DNA of 64,000 bases from Alectoria sarmentosa (taxonomy: Eukaryota > Ascomycota > Lecanoromycetes > Lecanorales > Parmeliaceae): NCBI GenBank assembly GCA_009733775.1, contig WOGZ01000136.1:21600-85599 (forward strand), written 5' to 3'. The notes below the pieces were generated by a model. The model made no database searches, was not told where the DNA came from, and saw nothing but the letters and a program-made list of their open reading frames with translations. Below are positions 26,058 through 38,667 of this stretch, in pieces (position 1 is the first letter of the stretch; each line of letters begins with the position of its first letter). A program made the translations under genes and the position numbers.

Positions 26058-27577
26058 ATGGACTATCTATCCCGGAGGGGACATTCCAACGTCGTCGAGA
26101 CTATGGCTCAGCTTCCGAAAGCGATGCTAGAAAGTAACGATGATGATACGGACGTGAGAGGATACCAGGAGCCGATTGATTTGTCCGTGGCGGAGAATTG
26201 GCTCATCAGAGAAGAGGTCCTCGGGATAGGTAAGCTTGCTATTGAAAAGCACTTCGACGGCCAAGTGAGTTTCACGCGTCGTTTTTCATTTTCCCTTTCA
26301 AAAACGCTACTGATGATGCTGATGAGATTTCTTTCCAGCATCTTTCCATGCCTACGGATTTCTGGGGCAATCCTCGCCTTTTAAAGCTCCTTGCCAACCT
26401 TTTCAACCGTTATTTCGCACCCAAGATACCAGTCCGACAAGCTCACATTGCTGTTTCCTCGGGCGCGGCGACATGTCTGGATACGCTTCTTTGGAACATT
26501 TGCGACGAGGGGGACGGTGTATTGATTCCAGCCCCGTATTGGAGTATGTATCTTTCGTAATTGTGGTGCGACCGAAAGCTCAGGCGTGCAGATGGCTATG
26601 ATATCCACTGTCGTAATCGATCCGCCACCAGGCCGATCCTGGTCAGCTGTCCCCGTCTCCAAGATGCTTTTAGTATGGCTCTCATTCCGGCCTTGGAAGA
26701 AACGTTCGCCTCTTCCAGTTGCACGATCAAGGCCTTGATCCTTACAAATCCGCATAACCCTCTTGGACAGTGCTATCCCAAACGCGTCCTGGAAGAATGT
26801 CTCCGGTTCTGTCAGCGGCGCAACATTCATCTGATCTCCGAGGAGATCTTTGCGCTCAGTACTTTCAATCCCAGTCGAGTCGACTTGCCCGAACCTCGTC
26901 GCTTCGTCTCGATGCTGGCCGTGGATCCGACTGCGCTCGGTTGCGACCCTGGAAGAGTCCATGTTGTATGGAGTATGAGCAAAGACTTCGCCGCTGCGGG
27001 TATCAAACTGGTCAGAAGCCGCCGCATCCATCACGAAAGACAGACATTGACAAATTCATGACAGGGTTGCACCGTGACTCAAGCTAATCCTGCACTCCGT
27101 GACGGCCTTGCCATGGCAACCTCAATGAACGTTTCGACCCTTTCGACAGTCTTTGCAAGCGCTCTCCTTTCGTCCGAGTCCTTGCCAGCGCTCGTAAAGC
27201 TGAATTCAGTCCGCTTGGCAGAGGCTTATGATACCCTGACGACCTTCTTCGACCGTCATGGCATCTACTATATCCCTTGCAATGCAGGTCATTTCGTGCT
27301 GGCAAAGCTGGCCCCACAAGCGAGCAGCGGGGATGATGAGGCTGCACTCATAACTCGACTAGGTGAAGCAGGAGTGCTAGTCAGTCCAGGTCGAGCTTAT
27401 CATGTAGGCGAAAACGGCTGGGCGCGAGTCAGCTTCGCGGTGGAAAGGGCGACTCTGAAAGAAGCGATCAGGAGAATGAAGTGTGTGTTACCTTGGGCTC
27501 CGAATTTGCTCCCAGACACACGGCCAGGCAATGACGGGAATGGCTGCGCAAAGTCAAATCTAGAAAGGCTACATTAA
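26058..27577 (+). CDS. ACC-synthase-like class I/II PLP aminotransferase
   Basis: Four exons (26058-26264, 26339-26543, 26592-27010, 27065-27577; introns 74, 48 and 54 bp) give 447 residues, the usual full length. Members of this family bind pyridoxal phosphate and either transaminate or form 1-aminocyclopropane-1-carboxylate-type products. Visible motifs: AENWLIREE (about 46), SGAATCLDTL, PAPYWNGYDIH across intron 2, TNPHNPLG (189-196), the PLP-lysine motif SMSKD with Lys268, and WARVSFA near the C-terminus for the carboxylate-binding Arg. Odd points: the usual DEIY is EEIF (Glu221, Phe224), and intron 3 has a GTCAGA donor. No internal stops, unlike its MFS neighbour. It probably works with the NRPS-like enzyme in one pathway, which is inference from position. 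Start chosen at an ATG in tcggccATGG context. Confidence 0.88.
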
Positions 27578-28080
27578 ATAGAGATGGGTGTGTGTGCAGA
27601 ACGAGTGCAATTTCCTTGGGCATTCAAATCCCAACACATCACCATGTATCGGTGTCGAGGTTCAAATCCAGATTTGTAAGGCTGCGAGAGCGTAATCGTG
27701 AGCTCGTCCAAAATGCCTTCGGAATTGGGCGCAGAGAATGATGTCAAATGAACCATCTTCGCATCCTAGCAGCACGCAGCTGAGATGTTCCATTGCATCA
27801 TGAGGAACGAGGCACTAAAGTTTGGTGAAACCTTTCAATCCAGGCTGAGGGACCACGACATATCGAGAGATGGGATTATCAAGGCGTCGAAGTAGTGCAT
27901 ATCCTTGCGCTTTTAATAAAGTAATACAAAATCCAATCCTGATAAGTGCTCCTATTTGTGAAACCCTTGGCGGGAGCGCAAAACTTGCAACCGCCCCCGC
28001 AATTTTTTGTTTGAACGACCGCCAAATGCACGCAGAAGATAAAATCGTGATATAACAATAAAATCGTGTAGATTTGAGAT
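27578..28080. other. Intergenic, island edge
   Basis: Normal-composition DNA grading into AT-rich repeats near 28080. Short open frames only. Nothing recognised. Confidence 0.6.
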
Positions 28081-28350
28081 CGTGTATAATTCATTGATCA
28101 TTCAAAGTAAATGTAATCTTTTTAAACCTCGATTTATTTGTCGCTGTTATTGTCACTATATTATAATCGTCGTAATTAAACAATCATCGCAATCGTATAA
28201 TCAAATAATGAGATAATTATTATAACGATCGCAGTTTATTATAATCGTGTAATTATTATAATTTTATAATTAAATAATTAAATAATTATCGCAATCGTGT
28301 AATTATTGCATTTTTATAATTAAATAATTAAATAATTATTAGGACGTGAT

Positions 28351-28459
28351 AGTTTATAGCGAGGGTATAGCAGATCTTTATAGAATTAAATAGAGCGTAT
28401 CGGCCATGAAGCGCGATATTCTCGATTCTTTTGATCTATAACTCAGTGATAGTCGAATC
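28351..28459 (+). repeat. Dispersed repeat, less mutated copy
   Basis: About 105 bp starting agtttatagcgag and containing atgaagcgcgatattct. A second copy lies at 58519-58625. This copy keeps more G and C. Confidence 0.8.
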
Positions 28460-29447
28460 ATTTTCACAATAATCGTGTAATCAAATAATTAAATAATTTG
28501 ATAATCGTTATAACGATTATAATTTATTATAATCAAATAATTATTATAATTATATAATTATTATAAACTTGAAGTTAAGTAATTAAATAAATATTATAAT
28601 TATCGCAATTAAATAATTATTGCAATTTTATAATTAAATAATTAAATAATCGTCGTAATTAGATAATTATTATAATCGTATAATTATATAATAAAATAAT
28701 AAAATAATCATCGTAATTATCGCAGTTAAATCGTTATTACAATTATATAATCAAATAATCAAATAATTAAATAATTAAATAATTTATAACGATTATAAAA
28801 TATTATAATCGTGTAATTATTATAATCGTGCAATTAAATAATTAAATAATTATTATAATTATATAATTATTGCAACCTTGCAATTAGATAATTAAAAAGT
28901 TAAATAATTAAGTAATTGTTGCAATCGTGCAATCGAGTAATTAAATAAATAAATAATTAATTAATTAAGTAATTAAATAGTTAAATAGTTAAATAATTAT
29001 CGTAATAGTAATTATATAATTGCGATAAACTATAATTGTTATTTGATTATTTAATTATTTAATTATTTGATTATACGATTATAATAATTACATAATTAAT
29101 AATAAATTACGATCGATATAATAATTATCTGATTATTTGATTGCATAATTATAACAATTATTTAATTACGATAATTGCAATAATTATTTAATTATTTAAT
29201 TTTAAATTTATAGTGATTAAATAACTGTAGTGTTTATTTGATTGCGACGATTATAATAATTATTTGATTATTTAATTATTTCATTATTCAAGTATTTGAT
29301 TATTTGATAATTTAATTATTTGATTGTATAACTGCGATGATTATACGATTATAGTAATTATTTAACTGCGACGATTGCAATAACTATTTAACTATTTAAC
29401 TATTTAATTATTTAATTATTTAATTATTTAATTATTTAATTATTTAA

Positions 29448-29583
29448 NNNNNNNNNNNNNNNNNNNNNNNNNNNNNNNNNNNNNNNNNNNNNNNNNNNNN
29501 NNNNNNNNNNNNNNNNNNNNNNNNNNNNNNNNNNNNNNNNNNNNNNNNNNNNNNNNNNNNNNNNNNNNNNNNNNNNNNNNNNN
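29448..29583. other. Assembly gap (run of N)
   Basis: A run of unknown bases flanked on both sides by the same 8-bp (aattattt)n repeat, so the real array length is unknown. Confidence 0.98.
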
Positions 29584-29855
29584 TTATTTAATTATTTAAT
29601 TATTTAATTATTTAATTATTTAATTATTTAATTATTTGATTGCACGACTGCGATAATTATATAATTATAATAATTATTTAATTGCGACGATTGCAATAAC
29701 TATTTAATTATTTAATTTTATAATTCTTTGATTGTAAGATTACAATAATTACGTAATTGTAATAATTATCTAATTATAATAAATTGCAATCGTTATAATA
29801 TTTGATTACTTAATTATACGATTATAATAATTATTTATAACGATAGCGATAATAT

Positions 29856-32744
29856 TATAAAAACATTTTATAAAAACTTTTAAACAATTTTTGATCCGAT
29901 TAAATCTCGAATATAACGTATTTCAAATTATTTAAAAAATTTATTAATTGAATTTTTTTAATAATTGTTATAATCATAATTATATTTTAATTAATTAATT
30001 ATTATTTAATTATATTCTCATCTTTACGATTTAATATTTATTTATTAACTCTTTTTTTCTTTTAATTAATATTATTTAAAATTATTATATTATAAACGAC
30101 AATAACGTGTGTTAATAAGAAATAATATTAAAGTTTTAATATAAGCATCACACGAGCGCATTATATTTTATTTTTATATTATATTCTTTTACTCGCGTGT
30201 TAAAATCTGTCGATAAATCGTATAATAAAATATTTATAACACGATTTAACCTTCATATACGCAACGTGTAAAAAGTATAATTATAAAATATTATTATTAA
30301 TATTTTTAAACGAAGCTTGATATAAAAACTCGATTCGTTTTTTAAATAATAATTATTATTATAATAAATAATTATAATAATTATTATTGTAATCACAATA
30401 ATTATTATTATAACGATAATTTAAATAAAAAATTAAAAGGGCGATTGCACTTTTTGCGCTCTCGTTAAGAATTTTATAAAAAGAAGTATTTAAATACGCT
30501 TTATAATACATAAATCGCAAAAGCATGCGTTGCGAAATTTAACATTAAAAGAACAAAAAAACTTTAATAAAAAGATTTAATAACTTTTTCACGAGAATTT
30601 ACACTATTTAATTAAGCAATTAAATATGTAATTTAATTACAAATCGTTATTTTCAACACTATCGATCGTTTATTATATAAAAATAATTTTCATTAAATGT
30701 AAATCGTTATTTTTTTTGAATATTAGCGTAATAACTTAATCAAACGTTTATTTAAAAATATATAATTACAAAAAAAACGATTTTTTATCGTTTATTTAAA
30801 TTTTTATAATTAAGATAATAAATTTTAAGTAAAAAGACACATTTAATATTAAGATATAAAATATAAAATATATAAAAAAGTAAACTTAATTAAAGTTAAA
30901 AGAAACGATTTAACATCGTTTAAAATTATAAAATCGTTTTATTATATCTTTTATATTATATATATTATTCGATGGTTTATCGAAAATTAATTTTTATATA
31001 TTTTATATTTATTTATTAGCAATATAAAAAATAAACTCGAAAATTTAAATTTTATAAATACGTTAATCGTTTTCGAGGTTAATTTTAAGCTAATTTCGCA
31101 ATCTCAATTTTCGAATATTATTTCAAATAATGCACAAATTATCGAATATATTTCATTATCAAAAAAATTTAAATTTTAGAATTTCGACTATAAGAACATA
31201 ATTTTAACGATGTTTTTTTTATTATTATTTCGAAATCAACCTCGAAATTAAGCGATTTAAATAAATTTCTCGCAAAGATGTTATTAATTACGATATTAAA
31301 GTATTACGCATAATTATAAATAATATTATAATATTAATAATCGTATTTTTTAAAAAAGTTTTAATATAAAAATCTTAATATAAAATCTTTTCTCGATCTT
31401 TAATATAAAAAATCTTAATTATAATTTAATAACATTTTAAATTTCTTATCTCGAAATTTAAAATGAAATTTTTAAATTTAATAATCTTGAAACGTTATCG
31501 TAAATATATTTAAAACATTTTTAATTTTTATAATAATTATAAAGTAATTTTAAATGCTCGAAATGTTTAATTTTTTTAATAATAATAATTACGATTATAA
31601 AATGCGTATAAGTGTTATAAGTAATATATATCGTTTTTATACGCTTTAAATTGTTATTAATTCTCGATAACGTATTTTTCGAATTAACGAAGTTCGTTAA
31701 AGATATAAAAAACTACGTTTTTAGTTAAATTCGAAATACTTTTAAAACTTTATTAATAAAACGACGATTTTAACGCAAATTTATCGAATTTATAATTCGT
31801 AAAAAAAAAAAAACTATATTATTTGAAACTTTTTCAAAAAAGCTTAAAAATTAAATACGATAAAAAGAATAACGGGAAAAAATATATATTATTATTAAAA
31901 GAAAGATTTTTTTTAAATAAACAATAATAATATTATAAAATAATATATAATTAAATAATAATAAACGATAAAAGATTTACGAGATCGAATTACTAATTAA
32001 TTAATAACAATCGTTTAAACTTTAACTTTAATTTATATATTAAAATAACGAAAAATCGTACGCAATCGAAACACAATTAAGATTTTAAATTTTATTATAA
32101 AATTTTTTAATAATTATATCGAAATTTAAATAACTTATAAATAAAATGTAAATAAAATATTATAAAAAGAATAAATTAATTCGATTTCTTTATAATTTTA
32201 TCGAAAAAAAATTCGAAAAAGATTTATGCTTATTTAACGATTTATTGTTATTAAAACTCGTAAATAAAAACGACGAAATCGAATTAAAAAGCGAACGAGT
32301 AAAAGACTCGATTATAACAATTTAATTATTTTAACATCGTACGCGATAACGTATTAATACGAATGCACGCACGCGTGAAAAATTGTAATTTAGTTTATAT
32401 AATATTTAAGATCGATCGAAATCGTTAATTAACGTTATCGAAAAATCGATTATAACAATTAAAATGAAAATGAAAATGTTATATTTTACGATAATAAATA
32501 ATTTATAATTTTAATTATTAAACGAAATTTGAATTTAAGAAAAAGGCGAAGGCTTAAAATTATGTATACAATACATTAAAATTAAAGTTTTTTTCTTTTT
32601 TTTTTCTTTTTTTATAAATTAAATTGAATGATTTATCGAGAAAACAAATGATCGTTTTGCGCTATAAAATGCACATTTCTTATATCATCGAAACGCGTGT
32701 CTCAAAAAACTTCTGCGAAAGTTTCGCGTTTTCACTTCTCTTAT
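29856..32744. other. AT-rich RIP-mutated block
   Basis: AT-rich, CpA-poor sequence. No recognisable protein. A T-rich run (about 32587-32612) lies near the right border. Confidence 0.75.
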
Positions 32745-35700
32745 AGTATTGATAAATCACGGCCGTGCGACTCTCCCTCTGATGCACAATCTGACGCTCT
32801 CATCACGACATCCTCCCCTTCCGCGTATAGAAACACAAAGGATCGAATTTTTCACAAATGATGATACATGTCGACAGAAACCCGGAGACGCCATTCAAGG
32901 ACTCCTACGATCACCAGCGCATCATTCAATACCTATCTGTGCTCAAGCATGTGACCTATCACGGGAAAAAAGCTCTGAACCACCCCTCCCTATCCTCTCG
33001 AAACTCCAAAAGAAACGTCTGACTGCTCTTCCTCCACACCCCCCCCCCCCCCCCCCTCCTTCGTCCAAGACAGACAAAGAGGCAACGAACGCGCTTACCG
33101 ATCACGGAAGGATTCATCAAGGGACACTCGTGTTGTTGCCCCCGTGTCCGACAAGGGAAAAGCAAAAACAAATAAACCCCGAGTAATATAATACTGTCTG
33201 CCATTGGTCCGTGCCCTGGACTCCGGCTGGTTCCCTGATCGTGTTGTAAGTATTGTTTGTGGTATGAGGCTTGAATTATTCATTGAGTCGTTAGGGTATA
33301 AAAGAAGGAAAACCGACAGGCTAGCAGATAGGGTGTGCTGGATTTGCGGATAGATTCATGGAGAAAAACACTGCGAGCGGCAGCCTGCTGGCAACGGTTC
33401 ACTGTCGGCTTCCAGAACATCGTTCTTCATCTTCACCTATCGCATTTTCTTTATCTGCGGCGCTTATCTTTTTTGGAAGATGTAGAAGTACTTTTACCCA
33501 GAAAACAACTCGGATTCCATGGCCTCGCGCGACAGAGACTGCATCTTGTGAAAGACAGAGGTGGTCACTGTAAGAGTATGCTCTGCAAATTAGCCGTCGA
33601 TAGTCGCGGGCGGATGTGGATATCATTATTCACGGTCCTCCTCCTCCTCAGCAATAGCTGAGTGCGGCATAGGCTGCCTTTCCCGTGCTCTCTTCCCAAT
33701 CCCAAACCCCTGTCGGTCGGTCAATAGCTAGGAATCGGCGAGAGCCACGTCCAAGAAGATGAGTCGGCGGTTCTGCAAGCTTTCCGTGAGGGCAGATTTC
33801 AGTGCCGATCTATGCAGTAATCTAGCTATTCCTTTTGCTTACTGAATCGCCGCTGTATTTTAAATACGAGGTATTGAGCCGCGGGTCTTCTCGGCGTTAA
33901 TAGCAATGCTTTGTGGCTTTGGGTAGGGAATTAGTGTTTTCACATTGGCTGGCGAGGATGAGGATGCCAGCGTACTGCAATAAGTAACAAAGAGAGGGCG
34001 ACTGAAAATCCGTATCGGACACAAGAGGGCACTAGTGACGTTGGGATTTCTATGTCCCCAAAGAGAAACTGAGATTGCAAATCGTTTGCTCTTGCGGAAT
34101 TCGAGCGTGGTAGGATGAAGTGTCGCTTTTTTGTTTCTGGCTGTTGAAAGTACTTGCACCTTGAATTACTGTAGCTTGCCGCGCGCGATCTTCAATTCGT
34201 TCACCGTGCTAATGCACAATGCTATGGTAGTACAAGATTTCATGTATTGAATATCAGGGGGGAATCTCGAAATCTGCTTCGATTTCGAGACCTGAGATGC
34301 AATGTATTCACGGATGATCGTCAACCGTGTGAAGCGCTCTGGTCTGCTGACAATTAGCGCGCTTGACCGACTGCGTGGAGCACCTTAGTGCCCGTCCTGC
34401 ACGAACCCTACCTACTTTACTTGAGGAATCAGGACGTCACCTTGAGTATGAAATGACGTTTTCAGGAGCATAATTTTCTGAAAGCGCCTGTGTTCAAATT
34501 CAACTGGTAAGGAGTAATACAAGGACCTGTCAGATCGCTGCTTCCACACGAGGGAGCCCAAAATTAATTTGACCAAGAGTGATCTGATCCTTCCTCGAAA
34601 GTCTCGACGAGACTCGACAAGACGACGGAGCGGGACTGACGTCTCGGAATCCAGGCAAAAAAGAGTGAAGCCTGTTGATTAGAGCGAGAGCAGCTTCTAT
34701 GGCGAGATTGTTAGTGAATAGGCAGGTAAGGAGAAGGAGAACGCGATGATCCTAATTCAGTGACATGGGCCACTCTCATCCACCACAAATCCACATTTCG
34801 AAGTTCGATTCTCACAACCAACTCGACCATTTCTATCAACGCATCGAGAATCGAAATGCTAGGCCGTTTCAGGTAGCAGCAAGCTGATCTCTGCTATTTG
34901 GAGATTTAATTTTTTCAAATGCACGACTTGTAATTGGAGTCGATCTATAAATTTGAAATATGAAATTAGCATTCGCGAGGAGGCAGATGGGTTATGAGTG
35001 TCAGGGGGTGTGCGGAATCCTTAGATTGCCTCGGACGCATTTTCGACTCTACTTACCGTGAACGAAAGTCTTGTCTAGCCTACTGTGATTTTTTGTTGAC
35101 AGATGACGGGTCGTTGACTTACCTTGTTATTTGCTCGTTACCGCTCTACATGGGAAGCGAGCCTTGACGAAGTGACGGGAACCGAGGGAACAGGTCAAGC
35201 AAGGCGTACTTGGGGCGAGATACGTGTGACTTCATTGAAGTCAGACCCACTGATATCCATAGCTTTAGAATAGTCGACTGCTGGGACTGGATCGTAGTAG
35301 TTTGCAAGTCGTAAGCGTCGGGCAAAGCGGCAGTGATGTGATGAGATAGATTGTGGGTGCTCTATTCGTCCACGGCCACCTCCCAAGCGGATGGATGCGT
35401 CATGCTTATGTCTAGCACCTGTCAGTCCAACCAGCGCTCTGAATCCTCTGACGTTCTTTCTGAAGGCATAATCAAGCCCTTTCAATTTTTCCGTCTAATG
35501 GGTCTTCCATTTTTGAGGTAAAAGTTGGGAGACACCCATCAGATTTATATCATACACAGCTATGGCCTATAGGAAAGCAAAGCTATTAGCTGCTGGTGGA
35601 TGGAATCATGTCGCCCACAAGATGACTGAAGAGGATTGAGTTCAAGGATTACCTGTGAAATCTGTTGCCACTGGTCTGTCGGCCCGAGCCTATACGACCC

Positions 35701-38667
35701 TTGAGAATGTCCCCCATAGCCGCGCCAGCCCGTCGTCAATGACGACTGAAATCTTAGTATGTCCTCACCGTGGCTCCCAGTTGTTTGTAATGGTCCATTA
35801 CTGACTTGGTGAACGGATCATCGATAGGTACAATATAGTTCCAATCCATTGGAAATTATTGTCACGCAACCCTCGTCTTTCTGATTAATATCTTGCATCC
35901 GTCAACAAAATATCATCGCCAGATTTTGTACGATTACGGACCTAAATTACTGCAGGACTTACAGAGTCCCGTCCGCCTGTTTTCATGTATGGCGGGTTGA
36001 AACGTTGATAGGGCTGACACAGCCCATAGGAAAACCCCTCATCCAGTCATCTAACCGCGTGCTTAACCGTGTCAGAAAGAGCAGTCAGAATTACATTATT
36101 CCATGCAGAAAAACTGGGAGAGATTCACCTTGTGGAAGCAAAGTCTTGTTCTTTGGCTGGGAGGCAATGGAGGAGAACGCTTTAGGTCGCAGAACCGGCC
36201 CCCGACGCAGGATTTGACCTGCATGACGTGAAACCACCAATAATAACAAGGGCTGCATAAAACCAATCAAACGGCAAAAGTGGACGACTTGGGAGCCATC
36301 TTTCCGTTGGTCATAGGATGCAATTACATGAATAGCTACAATCCAGTGGCTTGAAGCAGACGGCCTTGGACCAAGGACCTGTCTGAAGCGACATTGTCCG
36401 CTTTTTCCCTCCGATATGAGATGACTCATATGCAGGCTATGCGTAATTGACAAGGAGACGATGGAAATCATGGGGTATGAATGATCTAGATGAGTTGTTT
36501 GGATAAGCGCTACGTGTCAGTCACCTACAGCCTTGTTCCACCAGACGGTTGCCTAGGTCACGGGATGCGCTGCAGCCTCATTTGCCACATCTGGCAGATT
36601 CTTTCATCCTTTCTCCGCTCATGTATCGATTAAGACCTTGTACTCGGCTGATGCTCTACGGCCTCTGTTTTTGTTGGCCTTGAATTTGGGCAGCAATGGC
36701 ACAGCCATGCTGCGCACTACGCTCGTCTTCCTTTCCCTCTCCTGCCTATTCACAGGACTACTTCTGCCCCTCAACCTTCAAGCCTACAATAAACATCTCT
36801 ATCCGCCATGCTCATCACTCGTTCCCATGGCTTCCGCGCAGCACGACCGGACAGCAGCGATGAAGCGTGAATGTCGGTCTTGAAGTCTTCAAACCATTCG
36901 TACAAGACCCACAATTGAATCTCAACTCCGCGCCTTCCCAAGTCGATTACCGTTCTTCCGATCAACACTCTCACTACCTTCTTATACACAATTCGCGATG
37001 TCCCCCCAAGATAGAGATGGGGTTTGGGATCCGGAGGTCACCCTCCAATCACATGTGCAGTCTCTTGGGCAAAAAGCTGGTAGTTTGTGTTGGTGCACGT
37101 CTCCTACCATTTTTCCACTGTCCATATTGGTGCAGTTGCTTACTTGGATGACGTGCCAGTTCCGCGGCTACCTTCATAACACACCCCAATATCTCTAACA
37201 CCTCTGGCTAGAGAGCATCTATAAGTGTAACCATATCCACTAGTGTCCCTCTACCACGTCTGCAGATCAATAGCTGCCTTTCTATCATGGCGATGGGAAT
37301 AAAGGAAAGAAAACCCTTCCGAGGCTTTGTCACTGGAAGATCGCTCTAGCTTTCGATACAGCACACTCATGGCTTTGGGTCTCCCCTTTCGGATGTAAGA
37401 GACGTTAGGGTTGGTCTAGGAGGTAGTTGCTCCGAATTAGAAAGGCAGAAGTAGCAACGACTTGCTACTCTTTTCACAGATCAAAACCATCGTGCAGGTT
37501 GAGACCATGGCAATCGAAGTCTTGTACATACGCCTTCCAAAGCTAGTTTCAAGAGACGAAGCTCTAGCCGTCCTTCCCATCTCTACCAATAACACCAGTC
37601 TCCCACAGATATTTCAACAGTCCCGATTTAACTCGATAAATGGTCCAGAAGGAATCAAAGGATACAACATCATCTGTCGAGGAACTTTTCATATTGGTCG
37701 GTCATCCTTTCTGCAATCAATCCAAATTCTATCACAAAGGACACGGGTTGAAATTCTGTCCATCCGACATGCCGCTTACTGGCGCCTCCTACAAACAGCT
37801 ATCCTTCGACGCAGTCGTCTCACAGCGAAGACTTGATGCTTTCCGACTGTGGAGGCCAAGAACGGAATGCGCCTCTGCCATCATCCTGCCTGCCCAATGG
37901 ATCTCTTTCCTGATTCTCAGCCAGCACAAACGCTCTAGGGACCGCTCAACCAATGGTCAATAAAGCTAGATTGAGAGTTAGAAGAATGTTATCGATGATC
38001 GTTGACAAGTACGGCAGACAAGGAAAGACGCAATGGACACTCAGCCCCTACGTCGAGCCCCCATTTTGACCTTACTACTGGACTCCATCAAGCCTGAATA
38101 AAACCTCAGCGGCGCTCTCAGCTTGTCATTCAGCTGTGGCTCGTTTTGACGATCGGCTCAGAACTACGATACTTGACTACGGGCAAGGCTTGATAGCTTT
38201 CGGCAGAAACTCCACGTCCCCTTCCTCCTTGCGACCAATCTGGCAGCGATCTACTCCCGCATATAGTTCGAGACACGCTTCTTGGCCCGGTCGGATGTCG
38301 TGGGCACGGAAAGTGTAGGGAGATGGGCATGGTGGTTCCTGATAGGTAGCGGGTAGCTGTCATTGAAAAGTGTAACATATTTCATGCTTGGGATCAGGAT
38401 ATAGGATGCAAGTCGAGGAAAAAAGAACATCATGAGACCATGTAGAATTTTTCGATTGGACGAGATTTGCTTTTCCCTAGAGATCTAACTTATCAAGAAC
38501 CACGAAAGAAAATACCAGAAACCATCTCCCACCATCTTCTGCACCTCCGCTGGAAGCGAGCTGATTGAAAATACCAAGCTTTGTGACCGGAACGCCCATG
38601 CCCTCGTCACCGAGAGCTCTCACTCCTCTACATGCCACCACAATCTCTATTCTATTCTCCATACCGC
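32745..38667. other. Gene-poor balanced island, left part
   Basis: Normal base composition with a run of C at 33041-33057. Open frames are short and conflict between strands (for example 33335-33661 plus against 33399-33626 minus). Candidates with some protein character but no family are 37508-37836 and 37640-37963 on plus (overlapping frames) and a minus-strand frame around 35140-35400 broken by one stop. None is firm. Confidence 0.5.

Larger units (their letters stand above)
28130..29855. repeat. AT microsatellite array with strand inversion
   Basis: Left of about 29020 the plus strand is made of aattaaataattaaataattat words with ataatcgt punctuation. Right of about 29040 it is made of their reverse complements (ttatttaattatttaatt, acgattataat). 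The array is therefore a large imperfect inverted repeat with arms of 0.8 kb or more. An 8-bp unit (aattattt) dominates beside the assembly gap. A diverged repeat (28351-28459) lies inside the left arm. Confidence 0.85.

Noticed and set aside
27650..27680. ggttcaaatcc, a tRNA B-box look-alike
   Set aside because: The flanking stem does not pair and no cloverleaf can be drawn upstream.
29040..29855. Possible CRISPR-like regular repeats
   Set aside because: The units are 8-bp AT microsatellite words without unique spacers, in a eukaryotic setting.
33041..33057. Poly-C run as a regulatory or structural element
   Set aside because: Simple homopolymer with no partner sequence; length may also be a sequencing artefact.
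36195..36230. tRNA T-arm-like palindrome (gcaggatttgacctgc)
   Set aside because: The loop is one base short, and no matching acceptor, D-arm or anticodon arm lies at the right distance on either strand.
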